Assembly: GCF_900114235.1 (NCBI RefSeq)
Contig: NZ_FOSJ01000007.1
Coordinates: 1 to 64,000 of the forward strand
Source of the DNA: Marinilactibacillus piezotolerans
GTDB taxonomy: Bacteria; Bacillota; Bacilli; Lactobacillales; Carnobacteriaceae_A
Length of the DNA: 64,000 nt
Reading direction: 5' to 3'
Notes under the pieces: model-generated
Told to the model about the DNA's origin: nothing
Databases searched by the model: none
The model's input: the letters and a program-made list of their open reading frames with translations, nothing else
Translations under genes and position numbers: made by a program
In this document: piece after piece, positions 54,427 to 62,747 of the stretch
Layout: the number at the start of each line of letters is the position of its first letter
Position numbering within the stretch: position 1 is the stretch's first letter

Positions 54427-56035
54427 TATTGATCTCCTTTCTGAATACTTCTTTACCTCCTACTACTGTAGAAAGAACTTGCACTTCTTTAAGCTCACTT
54501 GGTTCACAGGTAAAGATATTTCGATCTAACAGAACAAAATCCGCTAAGTATCCAGACTTGATTCTTCCTTTGACATTTTCTTCAAAGCTTGCATAGGCAC
54601 TTTCATAAGTATAAGCATCTACTGCAGAATAAATATCCATTGACTCTTCCGGTAAAAATCCATTTGCTGACTTTTCATCTAATCTCTTTCGTGTGATCGC
54701 ACAATATAAATTAGCCCAGGGATCAAACGTTACTATAGGAGCATCTGTACTAAGCGATTGATGTACTCCTGCTTTTCTTAATGTTTCAAAGGCATAAGAA
54801 TTCTGAGCGCGTATTTCTCCTACTCTATCGTATATGATAGGAATGTCATCGTTTAAGAAAATAGGCTGTACATAAGTCAAATACCCTTTATCAATCACAC
54901 GCTCAAGTAAGTCTTTATCTGTTATTTGAATATGATTAATACCTAAACGCAAATCATTCGGCTTACCTGCTAAAGCATAATCAAAAGCATCCAGAATTCT
55001 CTCAACACCTTTATCTCCAATACCATGTATAATGACTTGGAAATCATTCTCTACTGCAACCTGAACTTCATGGTTCAATTGCTCTTGAGTTTTAGTTTCA
55101 ACACCATAGTTTCCCGGATCATCTGAGTAAGCTTTTCTAAGGGCTGCTGTCCTTGCTCCCAATGTACCATCCGAAAATAACTTAACTGGCCCGATTTTAT
55201 TATAGAGACTACCTTGTCCAAGTTTATACCCTTTATCAAAGAACGGCTGCATATAGGCATCGTCGTTGAACCAGATTTGATGGTAAAATCGCAGACTCAA
55301 TTTCTTTTCTGCCTCTAACTCTTTATATAAAGACAGAGTTTCCTCAATTTTATTATCCTTTGCGTCATTTACGTGCATGGAGGTAAGGCCAAAACTATTT
55401 GCCAACTTCATTGCTTGTTTCAATAACTGTTTCTTTTTCTCTCTGCTGGGTTCTGGAAGAAATGGTCGTACTAAATCAATAGCTCCTTCCGTTAAGACTC
55501 CTGTAGGTTCCCCATTTTCATCTTTTTTAACTTCTCCACCATTTTTCGGAAAAGAAAACTTGGTAATATTCAGTTGTTCAATAGCTTTTGAATTCAAACT
55601 CATGATATGACGGTCGACTCGCACCATTGCGACGGGGATTGTAGTAGAAATTTTATCCAAGTCTGTTCGATCGGGAATTTTCTGAATATCTGTAAAGTAA
55701 TTCTGATTCCAACCTTCCGTATATAAAAAGTCTTCTTCGGTATACTGTTTTTCTTTGATATAATTTTTAGAACGCTCAATTAATTCCTGCATAGAGGTTA
55801 CATCAGTTAATTTTAACATTTCTAAATATTCTGCTGCCATAAGAAAGTGAAGATGAGAGTCATTCAAACCAGGAATAACTGTAGCACCTTTTAAATCAAT
55901 TACTTCTGCTTTATCTTTATACTTGTTATACAGTTCACGTCCTCCAACAGCTCTTATGTACTCATTGTCTACTAACATTGTTGTAGCAAACTGTTCTCTT
56001 TCAATGTAGATTGTTCCATTTACATATAATTTCAA
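54407..56035 (-). CDS. YtcJ-type metal-dependent amidohydrolase
   Basis: This 542-residue amidohydrolase superfamily protein (YtcJ/LAF3 type, Amidohydro_3) has the metal-ligand motif LNDSHLHFL (about 59-67). FQVIIHGIGDKGVERILDAF carries the next histidine. GINHIQITDKDLLERV and STDAPIVTFDPWANLYCAI contain the last His and Asp. The natural substrate of this subgroup is not known. It is the first gene of a probable four-gene run with yitT, fetA and fetB. Confidence 0.87.
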   Translation of the reverse strand: MKLYVNGTIYIEREQFATTMLVDNEYIRAVGGRELYNKYKDKAEVIDLKGATVIPGLNDSHLHFLMAAEYLEMLKLTDVTSMQELIERSKNYIKEKQYTEEDFLYTEGWNQNYFTDIQKIPDRTDLDKISTTIPVAMVRVDRHIMSLNSKAIEQLNITKFSFPKNGGEVKKDENGEPTGVLTEGAIDLVRPFLPEPSREKKKQLLKQAMKLANSFGLTSMHVNDAKDNKIEETLSLYKELEAEKKLSLRFYHQIWFNDDAYMQPFFDKGYKLGQGSLYNKIGPVKLFSDGTLGARTAALRKAYSDDPGNYGVETKTQEQLNHEVQVAVENDFQVIIHGIGDKGVERILDAFDYALAGKPNDLRLGINHIQITDKDLLERVIDKGYLTYVQPIFLNDDIPIIYDRVGEIRAQNSYAFETLRKAGVHQSLSTDAPIVTFDPWANLYCAITRKRLDEKSANGFLPEESMDIYSAVDAYTYESAYASFEENVKGRIKSGYLADFVLLDRNIFTCEPSELKEVQVLSTVVGGKEVFRKEINNEINCK

Positions 56036-56199
56036 CCAACTTCGCCTCCTAAATTCACTTACTATTGTATCACGAGAATGAGCTGTGAATACAGTTTTTA
56101 AAATTAACTATACTCAATCTATTTCCCAAAAATCCAGTCACATTTAATTGAGATTAATATCACAAGAAATAAAGCGCCTTTCTTGACTGAAAATAAAAA

Positions 56200-56233
56200 A
56201 ATTTCTACCTGATTGATAAATCAGGCAGAAATT
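56200..56233. terminator. Terminator after the glycosyltransferase gene
   Basis: AATTTCTACCTGATT (56200-56214) pairs perfectly with 56219-56233, with A's and T's outside. It lies 24 bp past the stop. Confidence 0.88.
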
Positions 56234-56256
56234 AGTTTTAAAAAATTTATTTCAAT

Positions 56257-56883
56257 TTACAGCCAACTACCTGTAAATTGATGTATTCCATAAGTGTTAT
56301 CTGTTGCATCAATCTCTCTAGTCCAATAATCTTTTGGAGAGAAATACTCAAGAGGGAATATATGGCAGTTTTCAACTACTTGTTTAGTATTGTCGGGTTT
56401 CAATCCGCGCTCTGTCATAATTTCTGTGATTCTAATGACATTAGTCTTGCGGTCATGAGACCCATCTTCTTGTATAAATGTACGTCCATCATAATCGTTA
56501 TATAATTCTTCAATAAAAGGATGGTGCGGTTCAGCTCCAATTATTCCAGTTGAAATCTCTGTTTCAATTTCAAAGCTGAAGAATGCTGGCAAATCTCTAA
56601 AATCATCGATTGGTTTTATCAATTCCATATCTGTATCTACATAAACGCCCCCATATTCTTTCAAAGCGTATAATCTAGCTACATCTGATACAAAAGCCCA
56701 CTGCTTTTCATCGTAAGCCTGTTTTGTATAAATCCCATGATCTTCCGGCTTGAAATTTGATTCGTCCCACACCATAATTTCCCAGTCTGGACAATATTTT
56801 TTCCAGCTTGCCAAACATTTTTTTTCTAGTTCTCCTAGTTCATTTCCACCAAACCAAGCATAATGTATAATTTTAGGTATCAT
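56257..56883 (-). CDS. GT32-type glycosyltransferase
   Basis: This is a 208-residue glycosyltransferase of the sugar-binding DXD (Gly_transf_sug) type, starting MIPKIIHYAWFGGNEL. It has the metal-binding DXD in YVDTDMELIKPI (about 99-110) and GIIGAEPHHPFIEELY. Relatives add sugars in capsule or wall polysaccharide synthesis. No other polysaccharide genes are adjacent, so its acceptor is not known. AGGAGAG precedes the ATG. Confidence 0.85.
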   Translation of the reverse strand: MIPKIIHYAWFGGNELGELEKKCLASWKKYCPDWEIMVWDESNFKPEDHGIYTKQAYDEKQWAFVSDVARLYALKEYGGVYVDTDMELIKPIDDFRDLPAFFSFEIETEISTGIIGAEPHHPFIEELYNDYDGRTFIQEDGSHDRKTNVIRITEIMTERGLKPDNTKQVVENCHIFPLEYFSPKDYWTREIDATDNTYGIHQFTGSWL

Positions 56884-57048
56884 ATTTTTCTCTCCTTAGT
56901 TAATTAGATAATTATCATGAAATTTTCTTGAAAACTTTAATCTAATTGTAACAAACAGATCCCTGTAAAATCGAATAAAAGGCTTGAAGAAATGAAGTTT
57001 TATTTCATATTGATTATATTTGTGTTATTAAATAAGCATCAATCTGGT

Positions 57049-58446
57049 TTAAGCATCTTCTGCAAAACGTTCATGACTGATCTCCATATGATCAGACATT
57101 GGCTGTATTTTTCTTTTGTATACGTATCGCATAGCAACAGCAGAAAAGACAACAGCGACTGCCTCGGATATGACGATTGCCCACCATACTGCATGGACGT
57201 TACCAGTGAGTGATAACAAATAAGCTGCTGGAATCAACACGACCAATTGTCTGATGACGTTTACCCATAAACTGAGCATGCCGTTCCCTAAAGCTTGAAA
57301 TACCGTTCCCATAATTATACTGAAACCTGCCAGTATAAAACTAATACTAATTGTTCTAAGTGCAGATACTCCAATCGCTGTCATTTCTTCTGAAGCATTA
57401 AATAAACCTAATAGCTGAGTGGGAAAGAGTTGAAAGAATATTGTTCCTGTTAACATCAAACTGATTGCATAGATGAGGCAAATTTTAATTGCCTGAATCA
57501 TCCGTTTTTTATTTCTTGCTCCATAGTTAAATGAAACAATAGGGATCATTCCATTGTTCAAACCAAAAACCGGCATAAAAGCAAATCCTTGTAGACGAAT
57601 ATAAACTCCATATACAGCTGTAGCAGTTGAAGTGAATTGTAGTAGAATATTATTTAATAAGAATGTGACTAAGGATGTAATCGAAGTCATGATCATAGAT
57701 GGTATCCCTACAGAATAGATTCGTTTGATAACTGTCCAGTTCGGCCGGAACCCTTTGTATTTCATATCTACATCATCATTAAATTTAGCATTGAAGGTAA
57801 ACGCCATAATTGCTGAAACAATTTGTGCAAACACTGTGGCGATCGCAGCTCCATAAACACCCATAGCAGGGAATCCAAATAATCCAAAAATCAAAATAGG
57901 ATCCAATGCTATATTTAAAATCGCCCCTGTTCCCTGAGTAATCATCGTGTATAATGTTCTACCTGTCGCCTGAAGCGTACGTTCGTAGACAAACTGCATG
58001 AATTTCCCAATAGAAAAAGTTGTTATAATCATTGTGTATTCTATTCCATACTGAATAATAACTGGATTATCTGTTTGAGCTTGAAAGAAAGGACGAATCA
58101 ATAATAATCCTAATATCAGAAAAACTGCATAATGAACAAATCCTAAAAAGACACCATTATTGGCAGTTTTACTTGCTAAATCTCTTCTATCTTCACCTAA
58201 TCTTTTTGAAAGTTCTGCATTCATCCCTACTCCTGAGCCAACTTGTATCGCAAGCATCAGCATTTGGACTGGATAAGCAAGAGATAATGCAGCCAGTGCC
58301 TCTTCACTGATTTGTGCAACGAACATACTGTCTACTACGTTATATAGAGACTGAATCAGCATTGAAATCATCATAGGTAGTGATAAATTCAATACAAGTC
58401 GGTTCATCGGCATTGTTCCTAATTTATTTGATTTCATTTTTTTCAT
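57049..58446 (-). CDS. MATE family efflux transporter
   Basis: This is a 465-residue protein with twelve predicted helices in two similar halves, beginning GTMPMNRLVLNLSLPMMISMLIQSLYNVVDSMFVAQ. That is the standard MATE N-terminus, with LNLSLPMMISML-type helix 1. Repeats of P-A-M-G-V-Y-G-A-A-I-A-T-type segments occur in the middle. It exports cationic drugs or metabolites in exchange for Na+ or H+; specificity is unknown. The start ATG 58446 is in-frame with another ATG 9 bp later. Confidence 0.9.
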   Translation of the reverse strand: MKKMKSNKLGTMPMNRLVLNLSLPMMISMLIQSLYNVVDSMFVAQISEEALAALSLAYPVQMLMLAIQVGSGVGMNAELSKRLGEDRRDLASKTANNGVFLGFVHYAVFLILGLLLIRPFFQAQTDNPVIIQYGIEYTMIITTFSIGKFMQFVYERTLQATGRTLYTMITQGTGAILNIALDPILIFGLFGFPAMGVYGAAIATVFAQIVSAIMAFTFNAKFNDDVDMKYKGFRPNWTVIKRIYSVGIPSMIMTSITSLVTFLLNNILLQFTSTATAVYGVYIRLQGFAFMPVFGLNNGMIPIVSFNYGARNKKRMIQAIKICLIYAISLMLTGTIFFQLFPTQLLGLFNASEEMTAIGVSALRTISISFILAGFSIIMGTVFQALGNGMLSLWVNVIRQLVVLIPAAYLLSLTGNVHAVWWAIVISEAVAVVFSAVAMRYVYKRKIQPMSDHMEISHERFAEDA

Positions 58447-58688
58447 AGACTACACACCTATTCTACTTATCGAAAATTTATTTTAACCTTACCTAATATT
58501 TTAGTTAACTTTACTATTATACCCAAATCATAAAGCGAATAAAAGAAGTACCTTTTTCTCATTAAATTATTTCCGATATTAGCTATAATATTTATTATCT
58601 TAATAAAGAAGTACAAATCAAACTCTAGTATTTTCCCGTTTTTCTGATACAATATTCTAGAGAAAAGAGAAAGGAGCTGGAATAATAT

Positions 58689-59360
58689 ATGAAAGTTATT
58701 AGAAAATTAATTACTTTACTTCTGGCCATACTTTTCGGTTTCTGGTTAGCAACAACTGGAATTCTACACGGTACTATCGTTGGCGATTGGTTAGAAACCA
58801 TTGTCAATATTGTTCCTTCTCCAAATGAATGGCCAAACTTCAGTACAGTAACTGATAAATCACTGGATATCAGTGATTCTAGTGACCAGTTAAGTACAAT
58901 TGAAAAATCTGATCAGTCAGCTTCTTCCTACCAATCAGAATCATCTGAGGTAGATTATCAAATAGTTGAAGAACGTATTTTTATTTTATTAAATGACTTA
59001 AGAGAAGAACAGGGGTTAAACAGTCTTAAAAAAAATAATATACTGAAAAAAGCTGCAGACCTTAGAGCTCAGGAAACAGAAGTTTCTTTCTCACATACTC
59101 GTCCTAACGGCAAGAATCCATTTACTATATTTGAAGAAAATGGATTAGCTTATCCTTACCGAGTAGTCGGAGAGAATTTAGGAATGGCAACGTATTATTT
59201 AGACGAAAAAGAAATGGCCGAGCTGCTGTTTAACGGGTGGGTCGAAAGTGAAGGTCATTACGAAAACATGATTCGTCCGGATTATGAAGAAATTGGTATC
59301 GGCGTTCACTATGATGGCGAGTTCTTATACGCTACCCAAATGTTTGGAACTCCTATGTAA
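58689..59360 (+). CDS. Secreted CAP (SCP/PR1) domain protein
   Basis: This is a 223-residue protein with an N-terminal membrane anchor or signal (about 5-24), a Ser/Asp-rich linker to about residue 92, and a CAP domain from about 95 to the end. CAP motifs are LNDLREEQGLN, VSFSHTRPNGKNPFTIFEENG and VGENLGMATY. The closing parts are HYENMIRPDYEEIGIGVHYDG and YATQMFG. It resembles Bacillus YkwD and related extracellular proteins of unknown enzymatic role. GAAAGGAG precedes the ATG. Confidence 0.87.
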   Translation: MKVIRKLITLLLAILFGFWLATTGILHGTIVGDWLETIVNIVPSPNEWPNFSTVTDKSLDISDSSDQLSTIEKSDQSASSYQSESSEVDYQIVEERIFILLNDLREEQGLNSLKKNNILKKAADLRAQETEVSFSHTRPNGKNPFTIFEENGLAYPYRVVGENLGMATYYLDEKEMAELLFNGWVESEGHYENMIRPDYEEIGIGVHYDGEFLYATQMFGTPM

Positions 59361-59388
59361 AAGGAAAAATAATTATAGAAACTATAGA

Positions 59389-59428
59389 ACAGCGAGTGCT
59401 CTTATATTATGTGAGCACTCGCTGTTTC
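59389..59428. terminator. Terminator after the CAP gene
   Basis: ACAGCGAGTGCTC (59389-59401) pairs perfectly with 59413-59425, between converging genes. A short T run follows. Confidence 0.85.
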
Positions 59429-59480
59429 TGTTATTCCTTTTTTATGCTTCTTATATAGCAGAAAATATGCAGGACTGAAA

Positions 59481-60275
59481 TTACACTGAGTAACGATTAT
59501 ACAGTTCAGGTCGACGGTCCTCAAATACATTGATCTGTTCTTTAATGGTTTTACGTTTCTCTAAATCTAAGGTCGCATTTAAAATCGTTTCATTATCGTT
59601 GGAACTAGCCAGTACTTCGCCAGCAGGATCTACTATAAGTGAATGTCCACAAAAAGTGAGCTTGTCTGTTGTTCCTACACTATTTACTCCCACCACAAAT
59701 AACTGATTTTCAATTGCTCTTGCTTTTAATAAAGTCTCCCAGTGAGATACTCGAGGATTTGGCCATGCTGCCGGGATAAATAATATCTCAATCTCCGATA
59801 ATGCTAATAGTCTTATCCATTCTACAAATCTCAAATCGTAACAAGTTGCTATCCCTACCTTTACTCCATCTAACTCAAAAATCCCTAACTGATTACCTGC
59901 AGTAAATTTATTATGTTCTTCAGAGGGAGAAAATAAATGTACTTTATGATAAGTGTGGATTAGGTTCCCTTCCCGATCAAACTGATAGCTTGTATTATAG
60001 TACTTTTCCTCATAAACTGTTGCCACAGTTCCACCAACTATATTCACCCGATACTTTTCACTCAAATGACTGAGAAATGCTTTAGTCCGTTTCCCATCTT
60101 TGTCAGCATTGGTCTGAATATTATCTGGAAAGAAAGACACATTCCACATTTCGGGTAAAACGATTGTATCTGGATGATATTTTTCCATTGTCTTTTCAAT
60201 TTCATTTTTTATTTTTTTTTCATTTTGAAGCGGATCATCAAAAGCTAAATCTAATTGAATTGCACTAATTTTCAT
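59481..60275 (-). CDS. Carbon-nitrogen hydrolase (nitrilase superfamily)
   Basis: This is a 264-residue nitrilase-fold hydrolase with the Glu-Lys-Cys triad. Glu is in TIVLPEMWNVSF (about residue 42), Lys in TYHKVHLFSPSEE and Cys in VGIATCYDLRFVEW. It belongs to the omega-amidase-like group (YafV/MtnU/Nit2 relatives), which hydrolyses small amides such as alpha-ketoglutaramate. The exact substrate is not decided by sequence. It is a single gene. Confidence 0.88.
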   Translation of the reverse strand: MKISAIQLDLAFDDPLQNEKKIKNEIEKTMEKYHPDTIVLPEMWNVSFFPDNIQTNADKDGKRTKAFLSHLSEKYRVNIVGGTVATVYEEKYYNTSYQFDREGNLIHTYHKVHLFSPSEEHNKFTAGNQLGIFELDGVKVGIATCYDLRFVEWIRLLALSEIEILFIPAAWPNPRVSHWETLLKARAIENQLFVVGVNSVGTTDKLTFCGHSLIVDPAGEVLASSNDNETILNATLDLEKRKTIKEQINVFEDRRPELYNRYSV

Positions 60276-60501
60276 CTTGTTCTCCTCTACTCAGATTTTA
60301 TTTATCACTAGTTAAAAACTTCTTTCTAAGATACCCTGCTACAATATAAAATCATATTTTTAATTGTAGATTTAGCTTATCATTATTTTTATATTTAGCA
60401 AATATGATAAAGTTATGATATGAAAATATAACCGGTACCAGAACATTTTAATTGGTAACTATTGAATTTATATCGAAATTAGTGTATAAATAGTATATAG
60501 T

Positions 60502-60515
60502 AGTAAACGATTTCA
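60502..60515 (-). promoter_or_regulatory. cre-like site upstream of the PTS IIB gene (distal)
   Basis: On the minus strand TGAAATCGTTTACT matches the cre consensus at 13 of 14 positions. It lies about 165 bp before the IIB start, in a 403 bp gap (60276-60678) that otherwise holds only a second cre-like site and AT-rich sequence. Confidence 0.5.
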
Positions 60516-60574
60516 TTGCAGTCTTTTAAGCCGTCTCTGATGATTATTCGAATTATTTGTTATTTGAACAAAAA

Positions 60575-60588
60575 ATGTAACCGCGTTC
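60575..60588 (+). promoter_or_regulatory. cre-like site upstream of the PTS IIB gene (proximal)
   Basis: TGTAACCGCGTTCA matches the cre consensus except for one central base (G for T). With the site at 60502-60515 it suggests CcpA control of the PTS genes, either as repressor or activator. Confidence 0.5.
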
Positions 60589-60678
60589 AATTATTAAAAA
60601 TCAGAAAACCGACGGACTTAAAAAGAAGGCTTCAGCTGTCGTATACGTATTAAATTTGTTTCAAAAGGGGAAATTACT

Positions 60679-60996
60679 ATGTCAACGAAAACTATTATGT
60701 TAGTGTGTGCTGCTGGAATGAGTACCAGCATGCTTGTTTCAAAAATGCAAAAAGCTGCTGAAGCAGACGGAATAGAAACAGACATCTTCGCAGTTTCAGC
60801 AAATGAAGCAGACAGCTATTTAGAATCTAAACCTGTAGATGTATTAATGTTAGGTCCTCAAGTGAAATTCTTAAAAAAACAAATGGAAACAAAAGTTGAA
60901 GGAAAAGGTATTCCTGTAGAAGTAATCGATATGAGAGATTACGGTATGATGAATGGAAAAAGCGTGTTAGACAAAGCTTTGGAATTAAGTAAATAA
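60679..60996 (+). CDS. PTS lactose/cellobiose-type EIIB
   Basis: This is a 105-residue soluble PTS IIB protein of the lactose/cellobiose (chitobiose) family. It transfers phosphate from IIA to the incoming sugar on the permease. The phosphocysteine loop is MLVCAAGMSTSMLVSKM (Cys10). LMLGPQVKFLKKQ and VIDMRDYGMMNG complete the fold. GGGGAAAT precedes the ATG. A IIA follows 49 bp later, but no IIC permease is nearby. They must work with a permease encoded elsewhere. Confidence 0.9.
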   Translation: MSTKTIMLVCAAGMSTSMLVSKMQKAAEADGIETDIFAVSANEADSYLESKPVDVLMLGPQVKFLKKQMETKVEGKGIPVEVIDMRDYGMMNGKSVLDKALELSK

Positions 60997-61045
60997 ATTA
61001 TAAAAATCTTCTCGCTGAGAAATATACTTAAGAAGGGAATTTAGT

Positions 61046-61372
61046 ATGTCAGATAGAACAGAAGAACAAGAAGAAATGCTGCAAACTATCATGGGATTGA
61101 TCATGCATGGTGGCGACGCTAAAGGTAATGCAATGGAGGCAATACAAGCAGCAAAAGAAAGTGATTTTGAAGCTGCTGAAGCAAGTTTGAAACTAGCTGA
61201 TGAAGCCTTAACACGTGCACATCATTCACAGACGGGTTTATTGACAAGAGAAGCTTCCGGAGATAGTGTAGAACTATCACTATTAATGGTTCACGGTCAA
61301 GATCATTTGATGAATGCTATTACATTTAAAGATTTAGCCGTTGAAATCGTAGAATTATATAAAACACGTTAA
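61046..61372 (+). CDS. PTS lactose/cellobiose-type EIIA
   Basis: This is a 108-residue helical trimeric PTS IIA protein, the partner of the preceding IIB. MGLIMHGGDAKGNAMEAIQ is the family N-terminus and the phosphohistidine lies in LLMVHGQDHLMNA (about residue 78). AGAAGGGA precedes the ATG. It passes phosphate from HPr to IIB. ScrA (IIBC without IIA) is also short of a IIA, but belongs to a different (glucose-type) PTS class, so this protein is unlikely to serve it. Confidence 0.9.
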   Translation: MSDRTEEQEEMLQTIMGLIMHGGDAKGNAMEAIQAAKESDFEAAEASLKLADEALTRAHHSQTGLLTREASGDSVELSLLMVHGQDHLMNAITFKDLAVEIVELYKTR

Positions 61373-61385
61373 TGTAATTATAAAT

Positions 61386-61419
61386 CAAGACTCTGAGATT
61401 TTTCTCAGGGTCTTGTTTA
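61386..61419 (+). terminator. Terminator after the PTS IIA gene
   Basis: CAAGACTCTGAGA pairs with TCTCAGGGTCTTG (61403-61415) with one mismatch or wobble, followed by TTTAT, soon after the IIA stop. Confidence 0.75.
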
Positions 61420-61428
61420 TTTACTATA

Positions 61429-62343
61429 TTAAAATAATTGTTCCATTTCTTTTACTTTTGTATACAAAAGTTCATTGACAGGGGTTGGAATACCATGTTC
61501 TTTAGATTTAGCTAAAATCGTCCCTGCAAACAGTTCTACTTCAGTCAGTCTTTTAGCTAACCCATCTTGTCTCATGGAGGGCATTCCTTCCGGATCTACT
61601 GTATCGATGATATCAAATGCACTTTGAATATGTTCTTCTTTCAATGGAATCCCTTCTGCTTGGGCTATCAATACAACTTCTGCCATAGCTGCCCAAGCTT
61701 GTTCATGATAGTCTCCTCCAGTTTGAATACCTTTATAAGTCGTTTCATTGACCATAACAACCTGGTTCACGCCTACATTCATGATAAATTTCTGCCAGAT
61801 TTTCAATATTATATCTTCTTCTATAGTATAAGGAAACTGGGCTTCATCAAATAGTTCTTTTACCCTCATCAGTCGTTGCTCTTTTTCTGGTACATCGACT
61901 CCGATCTGCAGCCATCCCTTAACTTTAGATCGTACATTTTGTCCTTCTCTTGTCGCATCCATTCCGATTGCAACTGTAGGAATTACTTTTTCATGTCCGA
62001 ATCTCTCTCCTAAAATTTGTTCGCTGGATATCCCATTGATTAATGAGAGTATAGTGGTATGTTCTCCAACCTGATTCTTCATCGATTCCATGCCACTATC
62101 TAGTGTTAGAGACTTAGTACAGACAATGACTAAATCTGCTGGATTCCCTTTTTCTGTTTCCAAAATATAATTGAAATCACAGTATTCTCCATTCAATGTG
62201 ACTCCCTCTTTTTCATACCGTCTTTTTCTTTCTTCATTTACAATAATTCGTACACGTTCTTTTCCCAAAGCAGCTGATAAGTGCTGACCATATAATATAC
62301 CTAAAGCACCTAATCCAACGATTGCGATTGTTTGTTTAGTCAT
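61429..62343 (-). CDS. panE: 2-dehydropantoate 2-reductase
   Basis: This is a 304-residue NADPH-dependent ketopantoate reductase family protein. The N-terminal Rossmann motif is IAIVGLGALGILYGQHL. VIVCTKSLTLDSGM and LINGISSEQILGERFG follow. The C-terminal helical domain has the catalytic lysine in LKIWQKFIMNVGVNQ. Pantoate synthesis is the classic role; some paralogues reduce other 2-oxo acids. No other pan genes are adjacent. Confidence 0.88.
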   Translation of the reverse strand: MTKQTIAIVGLGALGILYGQHLSAALGKERVRIIVNEERKRRYEKEGVTLNGEYCDFNYILETEKGNPADLVIVCTKSLTLDSGMESMKNQVGEHTTILSLINGISSEQILGERFGHEKVIPTVAIGMDATREGQNVRSKVKGWLQIGVDVPEKEQRLMRVKELFDEAQFPYTIEEDIILKIWQKFIMNVGVNQVVMVNETTYKGIQTGGDYHEQAWAAMAEVVLIAQAEGIPLKEEHIQSAFDIIDTVDPEGMPSMRQDGLAKRLTEVELFAGTILAKSKEHGIPTPVNELLYTKVKEMEQLF

Positions 62344-62440
62344 CTCTACTTCACCATTCTTTCGATTATCATTTATGTATTTATCATAGAACCTATCTTA
62401 CCATATTCATGAATCATGGGTATTATTTCATGTTTTAATT

Positions 62441-62637
62441 TGTAGCTCAAGATCGAAATGATTGATGAGTTAGATGTAATCGGATTTCTCTTCTTGCTCA
62501 CTACCATTTGTTGCTCACGAGTTAGACATAATCGACTTTTTCTTCTTGCTCACTACCACTCGTTGCTCACAAGTTAGACATAATTGACTTTTTCTTCTTG
62601 CTCACAAACGATTTCTTTAATGAGATACCTGTAAATC
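62441..62637. repeat. Second array of the 51-52 bp repeat family
   Basis: Units start at 62441, 62492, 62544 and (partial) 62596. A typical unit begins TCTTGCTCACTACCA, continues GTTGCTCACGAGTTAGACA and ends TAATCGACTTTTTCT. Against units of the 29061 array, TCT-GCTCAC, GAGTTAGA, AAT and TTTTC are shared at the same spacing, so both belong to one family. The array fills most of the 404 bp gap 62344-62747 between panE and groEL. No ORF was recognised in it. Confidence 0.8.
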
Positions 62638-62700
62638 ACTTTATCTTATTTTTGATACAATTTATTATTTTAAACCGCATATAAAATCAAAATATAATCC

Positions 62701-62730
62701 AAAAAAGCCACATCAAATTCGACGTGGCTT
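62701..62730 (-). terminator. Terminator after groEL
   Basis: On the minus strand AAGCCACGTC pairs with GATGTGGCTT (one G-U) and is followed by TTTT. It lies 18 bp past the groEL stop. Confidence 0.88.
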
Positions 62731-62747
62731 CCTTTATCTAATATTTT

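Noticed and set aside
60679..61372. PTS IIB/IIA plus the GH4 enzyme at 25242 as one locus
   Set aside because: They are 34 kb apart with no IIC between; a functional link is possible but not shown by position.
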